A stretch of DNA of 15,614 bases from CAYSLA01 sp964431685 (lineage in GTDB: Bacteria; Armatimonadota; UBA5829). This document shows, in pieces, positions 5,674-14,701 of the stretch (the first letter of the stretch is position 1; each line of letters opens with the position of its first letter). The stretch spans positions 1 through 15,614 of the forward strand of contig CAYSLA010000074.1 in assembly GCA_964431685.1 (NCBI GenBank), read 5' to 3'. The translations under genes were made by a program, and so were the position numbers. The notes beneath the pieces were generated by a model. It did no database searches. It was given only the letters and a program-made list of their open reading frames with translations, and was not told the origin of the DNA.

Positions 5674-6762
5674 ATGAAGCCGATCGACAGGGTGCGATGC
5701 AGCCTCGCACATAACGAACCCGACAGAGTCCCCAGGGATTTCTGGGCCACGCCTGAGTTTCAGTCGCGGCTGTGTGAGAGTCTGAGACTGGGCAGCGAGG
5801 AAGATATGCTCCGGCACCTCGGTATAGATTTGAGATACTATAGAGGCCCAAGTTATACAGGGGCACCGTTCGGCCAGCCCTCTGACGGGGTCGCAGAAGA
5901 CCTGTGGGGCGTGCTGAGGAAGAAAATGACCGTCGAGGGAGGCTCGTACAACTGGACCTACTCTCACGTTGTCTCATCGCCTCTCGAAACCGCAGACAGC
6001 GTCCGTGACATAGACGAGTATGGTCATTGGCCGTCCGCGGACTGGTGGGACTACGGCTCGGTTGCCGGGGACTGCGGACAGTTTGACGGTTATGCGGTGG
6101 TGTATGCCGGCGACCGCCTGGACAGGACCGCGCAGCTCAAGCCGGCTATGTATCTTCGGGGGATGGAGCAGATATACATTGACCTCCACGAAAACCCGGC
6201 CATCGCGGATGCGGTGATTGCTCATATCAAGGAATGTTTTCTGGCCTACAACCAGCGTCTGTTTGAAGCTGCCAACGGGAAGATCGACATCTTCATGATG
6301 GGTGATGATTTCGGCACTCAGAACTCTCTCATGATGGGCGTCGATACGTGGCGAAGACACTTCAAGCAGGGCTTCAGGCAGTACATTGAACTCGCCCACA
6401 GGTATGGGATGAAGGTCATGCACCATTCGTGCGGTGCTGTTCGAGAACTGATACCGGATTTCATCGACTGCGGCCTTGATATCCTGCAATCCGTGCAGCC
6501 CAGGGCCGTCGGGATGGACCTGGGAGAGCTGAAGCGTGAGTTCGGCAAGGACTTGTCTTTCCACGGCTCCATAGACATACAGGATACACTGCCGCACGGC
6601 ACGGTTGACGACGTCAGAGCCGAGGTGAAACAGCGTATGGTGGCGGGCAAGCCCGGAGGAGGGTTCATCATCAGCACGGCGCACAACATCCAACCGGACA
6701 CTCCAGTCGAGAATGTGATTGTTTTGTTTGATGCGTACAGGGAATTCGGGAGTTATGAGTGA
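5674..6762 (+). CDS. Uroporphyrinogen decarboxylase-fold (MtaA-like) methyltransferase homologue
   Basis: A protein of 362 residues with the URO-D TIM-barrel fold, beginning MKPIDRVRCSLAHNEPDRVP as is typical. It is not expected to be the haem enzyme HemE. It carries the H-x-C-G motif (H251, C253 in HHSCG) used for zinc in the MtaA/MtbA/CmuA branch, which transfers methyl groups between corrinoid proteins and coenzyme M or other thiols. Near the end, where MtaA-type proteins have a zinc-ligand cysteine, this one has STAHNIQPDTP with H337, giving a probable H-x-C...H site. Many such proteins of unknown substrate are encoded beside sugar-degradation genes. The open frame begins at 5521, but an extended -10 promoter at 5625-5633 and the family N-terminus place the start at 5674. 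Its stop codon lies inside the next gene. Confidence 0.85.
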   Translation: MKPIDRVRCSLAHNEPDRVPRDFWATPEFQSRLCESLRLGSEEDMLRHLGIDLRYYRGPSYTGAPFGQPSDGVAEDLWGVLRKKMTVEGGSYNWTYSHVVSSPLETADSVRDIDEYGHWPSADWWDYGSVAGDCGQFDGYAVVYAGDRLDRTAQLKPAMYLRGMEQIYIDLHENPAIADAVIAHIKECFLAYNQRLFEAANGKIDIFMMGDDFGTQNSLMMGVDTWRRHFKQGFRQYIELAHRYGMKVMHHSCGAVRELIPDFIDCGLDILQSVQPRAVGMDLGELKREFGKDLSFHGSIDIQDTLPHGTVDDVRAEVKQRMVAGKPGGGFIISTAHNIQPDTPVENVIVLFDAYREFGSYE

Positions 6763-8997
6763 TCAATACAGACCGTCGAATCGGATAGAGAAACTCTGGA
6801 ACCGTGTGCAGGGTCAGCCGGAAGAAATGTTCCTTCCGATGTTCCGGCCCTACTATTATCTTGAGGGATGGATGTCGGCGAAGGGCGAGTCGCTGCCGAT
6901 GCGCAATGTTGCTGGTTTGTGCCGCGTGGTCGAGAACATGCCGCTGCTGCTGCACCCCGGCGAGATCATTGTCGGCGAGAGCGGCGATCATCAGTGCGAT
7001 GGGATGATCAACTTCGGGTGCCCTGATCTGGAGTCTTACCGCGGGCCAATCGAGTCCAGCGACCTTTCGGAAGATCAGAAGGCGCGTATGATCGAATGGA
7101 TTCAGGAGGAACCGTTCTCTCATATTGCCCTTTCTCCGGTTTCCTCCACGCCTTCCGAAATTGAGGAGGCTCAGCGGCACGGTGTGATAGCGGTCTGGGG
7201 CACGGCCCTCAACCACAGTATACGCAGCTACGAAAAAGTGCTTCAGCTTGCGTTCTCCGGGCTGAAATCCGAGGTTGACGCGGCGCTATCTTCGATCTCC
7301 ATCGTTGACCCTGACGCCGCCCATCGCCGAGCCAACCTGCTTGCGCTAAGGAGGCTGTGCGAGTCTGCTGAAACGCTGGGCAAACGCCATGCCACCGCCG
7401 CTCGTCGACTTGCCGGCTCGTGTTGCGACCCCTGGCAGAAGCGCGAATGGGAGCTAATCGCCGAAATATGCGACAGAGTTCCGGCTCAACCCGCACGCAC
7501 ATTCCGGGAGGCTGTCCAGTCGCTCTGGTTTGCCCACATACTTACTGTCTGGGAAGACGGTATCAACGCCAACGGCATAGGCCGCATTGACCAGTTCCTC
7601 TGGCCATATCTGGAACGCGACCTCGCGAACAAGACCATAACCTGGGACGAAGCCTCGGAGATTCTGGCGGCGCTCTGGATCAAACTCTACAGACCGTACG
7701 ATGTCCAGCAAATGATGATCGGCGGCCAGCACTCCGACGGAAGCGACGCCACCAATCCACTGAGCTATCTTGTGCTGGATGTGACGGAAGGGCTCGGCTT
7801 CATCCGGTGTCTTTCGGCAAGGCTGCACAAGGGAAGCCCGCGTGATTTCGTGTCCAGGTGCGTTGACCTCGTGGCAAAGGGTGGGGGAATACCCTTCTTC
7901 TTCAATGACGAAGCTCTGGTGCCGGCGCTCGTCAGCCGCGGTGTATCCCTGGAGGATGCAAGGGGATATGCCGCGATCGGATGCATCGAGATCACCATCC
8001 CCGGCAAAGCAAACCCTCATGCGGTAAGCCACTGGATCAACCTGCCAAAGTGCCTTGAGCTAGCGTTGAACGATGGCTGCGACCTGTTGGACGGCGCCCA
8101 GCTTGGTCCGAAAACGGGCAGTCTTGCTGACTTCCAGTCAATGGAAGAAGTGATGGCGGCCTACACGAAACAACTGGAATACTTTGCGGAGTGGTCAGTG
8201 TATGGATCAAACGCTGCCGAGACTGCTCAAAGACAGCAGTTTCGCTTGCCATATTTGTCGCTGCTGACGGATGACTGCGTGGCGCGGGGTCTGGACATCC
8301 TGGAGGGCGGCGCTCGATACAACTATCACTCGAGTGCCGCGATAGGAATCCCGAATGTTGCCGACAGCCTGGCTGCGCTGGAGTCTACCGTGTTCGCTGA
8401 CAAGACCATGTCTTCCGCAGAAATGCTTGCAGCGCTCAAAGAGAGCTTTGCAGCCAGAGAAGATTTCCGGCTATTCCTCAGGAACAGACTGCCGAAGTAC
8501 GGAAACGATCAGCCCCTGCCGGACAGCTATGCCGCCGATCTGGCGAAGCAGTATTGCGACCTACTTGGAAAATACAAGACCCCAAGCGGGGGCACATTCT
8601 TCTGTCATCTCTTCACGTTCGTGCTGATGCTGTCCCTTGGGAAGCTTACTGGTGCTTCGCCTGAGGGAAGGCTTGCTGGTGAACCGCTCGCATACAGCGT
8701 GTCGCCCGCGCAAGGCAGGGACAGGGAAGGTCTGACCGCGGCACTGAGGTCGCTGGCAAAGATCCCGCACCATCTGGCCGCAGCAAGCAGTTCGGCGATT
8801 CTGGAGGCCAGCCCAAGTCTTCTCGAGGGGGCGAACCGCGAGGTATTTGTTGACCTGATGGTCACAGCCATAGACCAGGGAGTCGGCCAGCTTCAATTCA
8901 ATGTGGTAGACGAGGAGACACTGCGATCTGCGCAGGACGACCCTGAGCGCTATCAGAACCTGTGTGTGAGAGTCTCCGGGTTCAGCCAGCAGTTCTG
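6755..8997 (+). CDS. Glycyl radical enzyme (pyruvate formate-lyase family), 3' end cut by a gap
   Basis: 747 codons are visible. The family signatures are the thiyl-radical cysteine C410 in the loop IGCIEITIPG and the glycyl radical site RVSGFSQQF with Gly742. C410-x-E412 is the Cys-x-Glu pair found in radical eliminases such as choline TMA-lyase and glycerol dehydratase, where the glutamate acts as base; pyruvate formate-lyase itself has two adjacent cysteines. I therefore infer a dehydratase or other C-O/C-N lyase with unknown substrate. Only about 15-25 residues are missing before the normal end, lost in the gap at 8998. The start ATG overlaps the stop of the UROD-like gene by eight bases (ATGAGTGA), so the two are probably co-translated. 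The required radical-SAM activase is not seen here; it may lie elsewhere or in the unsequenced gap. Confidence 0.9.
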
Positions 8998-9097
8998 NNN
9001 NNNNNNNNNNNNNNNNNNNNNNNNNNNNNNNNNNNNNNNNNNNNNNNNNNNNNNNNNNNNNNNNNNNNNNNNNNNNNNNNNNNNNNNNNNNNNNNNN
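8998..9097. other. Scaffold gap 1 (100 N, true size unknown)
   Basis: Exactly 100 N, the standard placeholder. It hides the last residues of the glycyl radical enzyme and the start of the GH2 gene. The missing coding sequence alone (about 20 codons plus perhaps 60) exceeds 200 bases, so the real gap is longer than shown and could contain another gene. Confidence 0.95.
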
Positions 9098-10197
9098 TGC
9101 GAATGGGTGGAGAACCGGCACTGGCTATATGAGGCGGCGCTTCCGGACGAGTGGTTCACCAGCGGCAAGACGTATCGGCTCAATTGCCAGGGACTGGACT
9201 ACAGTGGATGTGTGATGCTCAATGAGAAGCGAGTTGGCGAGTTCTGCGGATCGTTCGTGCCTCACGTGTTCGATCTGACACCGTTCCTGGCTCCAAGCGG
9301 CAACAAGCTGCGGGTGGCATTTGAGTGTCCTCCACGCTGGCTTGGCCAGTTTGGGTTCACTTCCCTGATGACCGAGTGGAAAGTCCGCTTCAACTATTTC
9401 TGGGACTGGACAGCCCGGATGGTGCAGATCGGTATATGGGACTGCATCAGCGTGGAGGCGGTCGACGATGGCGAGATAGAGAGTCTCCGGTGCGTCCCCG
9501 ATGCCGATGGGGCGGATGGCACACTGCGAGCCTGGGGCAGGACGACCGGCGGCGAGTCCATCAAGCTGTCTCTGACCAGAGACGGGCACACTGTCCGGGA
9601 ACAGACACTCCCGCCGGGTGAGTTCAGTGTGAACTGGACTGGATTGGCCGTCGATCTCTGGAACCCAAACATGCATGGCGACCAGCCTCTCTATCACTTC
9701 ACTTGCAGTCTGCTTGACGGCGGTGGCACGGTGCTAGATTCTGTCTCGCGCCCAGTGGGGTTCCGGCACGTGGAGTGGCGCCAGTGCGAGGGCGCGCCAG
9801 AGGGTGCGGACACCTGGATATGCGTCGTAAACGGCAAGCCGGTATTTCTGCAGGGAGTGAACTGGAACCCCGTTCTGACGAACTTCGCCGATGTAACTGA
9901 GGCCGACTACCGCAAGCGGCTGGAGCTGTACCGCGACCTCGGCTGCAACCTGCTGCGCGTGTGGGGCGGTGGATTCCTTGAGAAGGAGTGCTTCTACGAT
10001 CTGTGCGATGAGTTTGGTCTTATGGTCTGGCAGGAGTTCCCGCTGTCCTCTTCGGGGTTGGATAACTGGCCGCCTGAGGACGAGGACGCCATAGCGCAGC
10101 AGGCTGTCATCGCGCGATCGTATATTGAGCGCAAACAGCACCACGCTTCGCTGATCATCTGGTGCGGAGGCAACGAGCTGCTGGGCGGCTCGGACGG
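9098..10197 (+). CDS. GH2 beta-mannosidase-like glycosidase, both ends missing
   Basis: A fragment of 366 codons between the two gaps. It begins inside the N-terminal sandwich domain (WVENRHWLYEAALP ... LDYSGCVMLNEKRVG), passes the central immunoglobulin-like domain, and enters the catalytic barrel with LLRVWGGGFLEKECFYDLCDEFGLMVWQEF. It stops just after WCGGNELLGG. In family 2 mannosidases the glutamate of this NE pair (fragment residue 360, bases 10175-10177) is the acid/base catalyst; the nucleophile glutamate is in the missing half. These exo-enzymes release mannose from non-reducing ends of oligosaccharides. About 60 residues at the N-terminus and 400 or more at the C-terminus are absent. 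A signal peptide cannot be judged. The direction and position fit an operon with the upstream pair. Confidence 0.88.
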
Positions 10198-10297
10198 NNN
10201 NNNNNNNNNNNNNNNNNNNNNNNNNNNNNNNNNNNNNNNNNNNNNNNNNNNNNNNNNNNNNNNNNNNNNNNNNNNNNNNNNNNNNNNNNNNNNNNNN
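10198..10297. other. Scaffold gap 2 (100 N, true size unknown)
   Basis: Exactly 100 N. The GH2 gene loses its C-terminal half here, so more than 1 kb of coding sequence is probably absent and the placeholder is far too small. Any gene between the mannosidase and the DUF6067/GH123-like gene would also be hidden. Confidence 0.95.
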
Positions 10298-10389
10298 TGC
10301 CCCGAAGCCGCGGTCGAACTATGCTACGTGACCGGCATTCGTCCCGAAGCTCTATGCTTGATACTTGCTGACTTGTGGAGGAACTACGG
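10298..10389 (+). other. Unassigned stretch after gap 2, possible gene tail
   Basis: One frame ends at a TGA at 10329-10331 after ten codons (APKPRSNYAT). This could be the end of the GH2 gene or of another hidden gene; ten codons are too few to tell. The remaining 58 bases lead to the ribosome-binding site of the next gene. I see no convincing promoter. Confidence 0.35.
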
Positions 10390-13300
10390 ATGTTCAGATG
10401 GCTATGCTGTGGATTTGTCACTGTTCTGCTCAGTTCTGTCTTGTCGGGAGGAGGTAACGTCTTGGCTCAAGACGTAAAGTACTCGGTGGCCAACTGGCCC
10501 GAGAAAGGCTTCGGTAACCACCGAGCCGTGGTCAGTGTAGCCGCTCCGGGCGATGCTGTCCGCGCGCATATTGAGTGGCGCCGCAGGGACTCAAAACCGG
10601 AGGAGAAAGCCGTTCTGGTCTACGACTCCGAGGGCAAGCAGATCCTGAACGCCGTGGCTATTACCGTCACCAGAGAGTATGGTGATGTGGTGTTTCAGCC
10701 CTCGTCCGGCGCGGGACTGTACTACATATACTACCTCCCATACAACCCAGGAATAGCCAATTTCGACGATCCAGGCACCTATTTTGCACCGGAGGATACG
10801 GCATCTCCCGCCTGGCTCTCGGCCAACGGACTGCAGGGCGGCCAGCTAACGTCGGGCGGATGGAAAGACTTGCCGGCTGCTGAGCTCGTCGAGATCCAGG
10901 CGCGAGGTGAGTTCCACAGGATGGATCCTATGGAGGTCATAGCGACCCCTGATGAGGTCGCTGAACTGGCAGCGAAGGCCGACGTTAAGCCCTATCTGCT
11001 ATTCCCGGAGGATCGCAAATACCCGATCAGAATGATCGACGACATTCCTCTGAAGTGGATTCGCTCAGGACCGGGCGATTCGTTCTCCGGCACCGCCCAG
11101 CCGGGCGAGTATTACGTGTTTCAAATAGGTGTCTTCGCGGCAAAACAGTCCATAGCGAACCTCTCTCTGGACTACAGCGACCTCAAGTCATCCTCCGGCA
11201 AGAGGATTCCCGCAACTGCCTTCCATACGATCAACCTCGGGGGCCGCGACTGGCTGGGCAGGCCCATCACCAAGGTCTTTGAAGTGGGCAAGGGCGCTGT
11301 TCGGGCGTTGTGGATCGGTTTCCAGGTTCCTAACGACGCTTCCGGCACGTACACTGGATCCGTGAAGGTAAGCCCCAAGGGCATGGCGCCTTCGGTCGTG
11401 AGTCTGGGTGTCAAGGTCGATGGACCTGTTCTCGCTGATCGTGGAGACAGCGAGCTGTGGCGAATGGCCAGGCTGCGGTGGCTCGACTCGACGATCGGGG
11501 TGGACGACTCCGTCATACCTCCATACACGCCGATCAAGGTGCAGGGTAACGCCGTTTCTGTTTTGGGACGCACGGTAAAATATGGCCCTCTGGGGCTGCC
11601 TGAGAGCATTATGGCTGGCGCTGAGGTGCTCGCCAGCCCGATGGGTTTTGACGTCGCCACCGAATCAGGCCGTGTAGAGTTTGTTCCGAGCCCCACCCGA
11701 ATCATCAAACAGGCCTCGGGAGTGGTGGTTCGTGAAACGATCTCCAGAAGCGCCGACTTCAACCTGGCCACCTACTCCAGGAGTGAGTTTGATGGGACTG
11801 TCTTTGTTACGTTTGTTCTCAGGGCGAAAGCGGACACCACCATCGAGGATATCGGACTGAGGATGCCAGTCAGCCAAGATGTTGCCAAGTACATGGTTGG
11901 CTTCAGCAAACGAGGCGGATTCAGGCCCGTTGAGTGGAAATGGACTTGGGACATCGGCAAGCCGGACAACATGGTTTGGCTTGGAGACTGGAACGCGGGA
12001 GTCCAGCTCAAGCTGATGACAGACAAAGACATGTGGCACGGAACCGATCTCAGGGATTCCGGCCTGCCCGAAGGGTGGGCAAACGGCGGCAACGGCGGCT
12101 GTGATGTGAGCGAACAAGGCGATCACGTGATGGTCAGAGCCTATTCCGGCAAACGCACTATCAAGGCAGGGGAGTCTCTACAGTTCCGGCTCCGACTGAT
12201 GGTTACCCCTCTGAAGCCGTTGAACGACAAGCACTGGAACTACCGTTACGGCGGGGCTGAGCACGGTGGCAATATCCTGCACGTTCACCACGCAACAGGC
12301 CAGAATCCTTACATAAACTACCCGTTCATATACGCAAAAGAGTTCGCGGATTTGGTCAAGGCTGTTCGTTCGACTCCGAGCGGTGAGAGCGCCGGCCACG
12401 TGTCCTACAAGGCCGAAGGCAACGTCGACCCGAAGCAAGGCGCGGCCCATATATGGGTGCAGTTGAACTTCGACCCCACAACCGTGGTGAATCAGAGTCT
12501 GTTCAATCTGACTTTTCCGAACGCAGATCAGCTCGGTTTCTACTGGAATCGCGACGACAGGGGCATGCGTGCATACGTGCGCAAGGGAGCTCCCTCTCTG
12601 AATGTCTATCCAGTGTTAATCACCAGCGACTCTCAGGAGTGGAAACGGGGCGAAAAGCATCTTGTCTCTTTGACCTGGGGGGAGAAGTTAGCCATTTACG
12701 TGGACGGTCAGCTCAAAGCTGAGTCGGGGCCTTACACCGGCACTCTCGACACTCTGCTCAGGGACGCCACCATAGAACTTGCCAGCAGCGGTTTTGGAGT
12801 GGACGCTCTGAAGATCAGCGGAGCCACCTACAGCGGCGGGCCCGTGACGCAGACCGTCGATGACGATACGCTGCTGCTGGACACTTTCAGCAAATGGGAC
12901 GGGGCCGACAAGTCAGTTCCGGAGAAGATAGCCTCTGGTGGTTTCGGTGAGTTCGGGGGTATGTATGAGGTGAACTCCGACCAAGCGAAGCCCAAGGTAG
13001 TTTTCACATGCAAGCCTGTTCAGATGGGCGTAAACATCTACTACACGGTCCGTGAACTAAGCAACTACGTGGTTGAGATGTGGCCGCTGCGCAGTCTGGG
13101 CGACGAGATATTCACAACGGGCGAGACCCTGCTGTATGCGGACAAGGGCGCAGTCATGAGTGGTGCCGGAGGCGGGTATCCGTGGCTCAAGGAGCACCTG
13201 GTGACCGGCTACGTGCCTGGTTGGAGGCAGCCGTTGTGGGACGGCGAGCACGATGCGGCAATCGCTACGCAGGGGCTCTCCAGGTGGCACAACTACTACG

Positions 13301-14025
13301 TCGAAGGCATGGACTGGCTCATGAAGAACACGGGAGTTGACGGGCTGTATCTGGACGGAATCGGCTATGACCGCGAGATTATGAAGCGTATTGCCAAGGT
13401 GATGCACGCCAACAATCCCGACTATCGGATCAACTTCCACAGAGGGAACGGCTATGACTACCTGGACCTCAAAATGAGCCCGGTGAGTGTATATATGGAG
13501 CACTTCCCGTATATCAGCAATCTGTGGTTCGGTGAGATGTATGACTACGACAGCTCACCCGACTACTGGTTCGTGGAGATAAGCGGCATTCCTTTCGGTC
13601 TGACAAGCGAGATGCTCAACTACGAGAACGGCGGAAACCCATATCGTGGCATGCTCTATGGAATGACGGGGAGAATACACCCCTCGGCGCCTTCGATGTG
13701 GCGGTTCTGGGACAGGTATGGAATCCAGAATGCGGAGTGGATTGGATATTGGGATCCGGCTTGTCCGGTCCGCACAAACAACCCTGACGTTTCTGCCACG
13801 GTCTACAAGAAGAAGGGTAAGACCCTGGTCTCACTAGCCAGTTGGGCGCCGCAGAAGGCGGACATCAGACTGGTTGTCGACTGGAAAGCCCTTGGCCTGA
13901 ACCCATCGGACGTGAAGATATACGCGCCTTTCATTGATCACTTCCAAGAATCTGCGGATTTCAGCGTGGACGGCACTATTGCCGTTGAGCCCAGGAAAGG
14001 CTGGCTGCTGATCATAGAAGGGTAG
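10390..14025 (+). CDS. Large secreted DUF6067/GH123-like protein with inserted lectin-type domain
   Basis: A protein of 1211 residues. It has a signal peptide (1-26, cleavage near VLA/QD). Beta-rich N-terminal domains (about 30-620) include the stretch YGPLGLPESIMAGAEVL, typical of large proteins annotated as DUF6067 or GH123 N-terminal-like. A concanavalin/LamG-like sandwich (about 670-812, with LAIYVDGQLKAESG) is followed by a C-terminal TIM-barrel-like region (about 880-1140) containing DGLYLDGIGYD (984-994). GH123 enzymes act on N-acetylgalactosamine in glycolipids, but I cannot locate its catalytic Asp-Glu pair, so activity is inferred from layout only. The GTG at 10375 was rejected as the start because GGAGGAA at 10377-10383 lies six bases before ATG 10390, where the signal peptide begins. 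The neighbours suggest extracellular glycan processing. Confidence 0.8.
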   Translation: MFRWLCCGFVTVLLSSVLSGGGNVLAQDVKYSVANWPEKGFGNHRAVVSVAAPGDAVRAHIEWRRRDSKPEEKAVLVYDSEGKQILNAVAITVTREYGDVVFQPSSGAGLYYIYYLPYNPGIANFDDPGTYFAPEDTASPAWLSANGLQGGQLTSGGWKDLPAAELVEIQARGEFHRMDPMEVIATPDEVAELAAKADVKPYLLFPEDRKYPIRMIDDIPLKWIRSGPGDSFSGTAQPGEYYVFQIGVFAAKQSIANLSLDYSDLKSSSGKRIPATAFHTINLGGRDWLGRPITKVFEVGKGAVRALWIGFQVPNDASGTYTGSVKVSPKGMAPSVVSLGVKVDGPVLADRGDSELWRMARLRWLDSTIGVDDSVIPPYTPIKVQGNAVSVLGRTVKYGPLGLPESIMAGAEVLASPMGFDVATESGRVEFVPSPTRIIKQASGVVVRETISRSADFNLATYSRSEFDGTVFVTFVLRAKADTTIEDIGLRMPVSQDVAKYMVGFSKRGGFRPVEWKWTWDIGKPDNMVWLGDWNAGVQLKLMTDKDMWHGTDLRDSGLPEGWANGGNGGCDVSEQGDHVMVRAYSGKRTIKAGESLQFRLRLMVTPLKPLNDKHWNYRYGGAEHGGNILHVHHATGQNPYINYPFIYAKEFADLVKAVRSTPSGESAGHVSYKAEGNVDPKQGAAHIWVQLNFDPTTVVNQSLFNLTFPNADQLGFYWNRDDRGMRAYVRKGAPSLNVYPVLITSDSQEWKRGEKHLVSLTWGEKLAIYVDGQLKAESGPYTGTLDTLLRDATIELASSGFGVDALKISGATYSGGPVTQTVDDDTLLLDTFSKWDGADKSVPEKIASGGFGEFGGMYEVNSDQAKPKVVFTCKPVQMGVNIYYTVRELSNYVVEMWPLRSLGDEIFTTGETLLYADKGAVMSGAGGGYPWLKEHLVTGYVPGWRQPLWDGEHDAAIATQGLSRWHNYYVEGMDWLMKNTGVDGLYLDGIGYDREIMKRIAKVMHANNPDYRINFHRGNGYDYLDLKMSPVSVYMEHFPYISNLWFGEMYDYDSSPDYWFVEISGIPFGLTSEMLNYENGGNPYRGMLYGMTGRIHPSAPSMWRFWDRYGIQNAEWIGYWDPACPVRTNNPDVSATVYKKKGKTLVSLASWAPQKADIRLVVDWKALGLNPSDVKIYAPFIDHFQESADFSVDGTIAVEPRKGWLLIIEG

Positions 14026-14067
14026 TGGTCAAACGGCAACAGGTATCTTCTGAAAGGACGAACAAAA

Positions 14068-14700
14068 ATGCAACTGAGGTTTGAGATAAGCGCTATGGTT
14101 AGTATGATTGCAGCTCTGGTCGCGTGTCCGCAAGCAGATGCCCAGCAGCCCAAGTTGCCATATATCAATGCGCCGCTCATTTCTGTGGCGCCGCTCGGAA
14201 ACGCCTCGTTTCACGACAGGTCAGCTTACGGCAGCCTCGTTGTCGGCGGTGTATTGCCAGGCGTGGTGCTGGTATCTCGTCGATCGCTGGAGTCATTCCG
14301 AGCACCAGACCGCGTGGATAGCGCGGTTGTTTTGGGTAGGAACTCCCCAAAATCAGGGGACTTCCTTAGGATTAGTGGTCAGACATTCACTCACTTTACC
14401 ATCCGAAAGGAGCGAGGTACTCCCGACCCCCTGAACACTCCGATCATAGATGACGCCGCGCCCTGTTACCACGCCTGCAAAGACGCACCGGCGTTCCTGG
14501 CAATATGCGGTGGTCAGGACCTCGCCACCCGCGCGGAGGAGAACCGATATTTCGTTGCACTGCTGAACTCGGTGGGCCACGAGAACGCTCAGTATCTGGA
14601 GTTCGCCGGCCGCGACCACTCCAGCATAGTCGACAGAATCCCGGAACTCGACGACCCTGTTGCCGCCGCCATTCTTGATTTTGTAGCCGGACACAGCTAG
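14068..14700 (+). pseudogene. Broken secreted alpha/beta hydrolase with repeat copy 2 in place of its core
   Basis: The 210-codon frame joins two ends of a hydrolase around a repeat. Residues 1-28 form a signal peptide (cleavage near ADA/QQ). A short strand, LPGVVLV, looks like the piece that normally leads into the oxyanion HGGG motif. There the sequence changes abruptly, and 14292-14371 is the dispersed 80-bp repeat. From about 14430 the C-terminal part of an esterase resumes, with DAPAFLAICGGQD (catalytic-type Asp151) and GRDHSSIV (catalytic-type His184). The oxyanion loop and the GxSxG nucleophile, normally some 130-150 residues, are missing, so the product cannot be active. Remaining in frame may be chance. 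AAAGGA precedes the ATG, and the maturase gene begins one base after the stop. An assembly misjoin through the repeat would look the same. Confidence 0.65.
14292..14371 (+). repeat. Dispersed two-hairpin repeat, copy 2 (inverted relative to copy 1)
   Basis: It matches copy 1 (2315-2394) at 78 of 80 bases in reverse orientation, about 12 kb away. The first hairpin (stem ACCGCG/CGCGGT) keeps its seventh pair as a T-G wobble despite the base change, so the structure survives in plus-strand RNA. The GTCATTCCGAGC edge is present, but the opposite edge stops at 14371 without the CAGATTCCTC part of copy 1, so this copy is truncated or joined there. Confidence 0.85.
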
Positions 14701-14701
14701 T

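Noticed and set aside
5974..6693. Long minus-strand open frame opposite the UROD-like gene
   Set aside because: It is a shadow of the plus-strand gene in GC-rich codons, has no recognisable domain, and no ribosome-binding site was evident.
5674..6762. Haem-biosynthesis uroporphyrinogen decarboxylase (hemE)
   Set aside because: The H-x-C-G metal motif and the glycyl radical neighbour fit the MtaA-like branch, and no haem genes are nearby.
6719..10477. One long protein combining a glycyl radical enzyme and a mannosidase
   Set aside because: The frame crosses two 100-N placeholders of arbitrary length, and each part lacks family domains at the gap edges; agreement of frames is chance.
11172..11771. 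199-codon minus-strand frame inside the DUF6067/GH123-like gene
   Set aside because: Serine-, threonine- and proline-rich shadow translation of a well-supported plus-strand gene.
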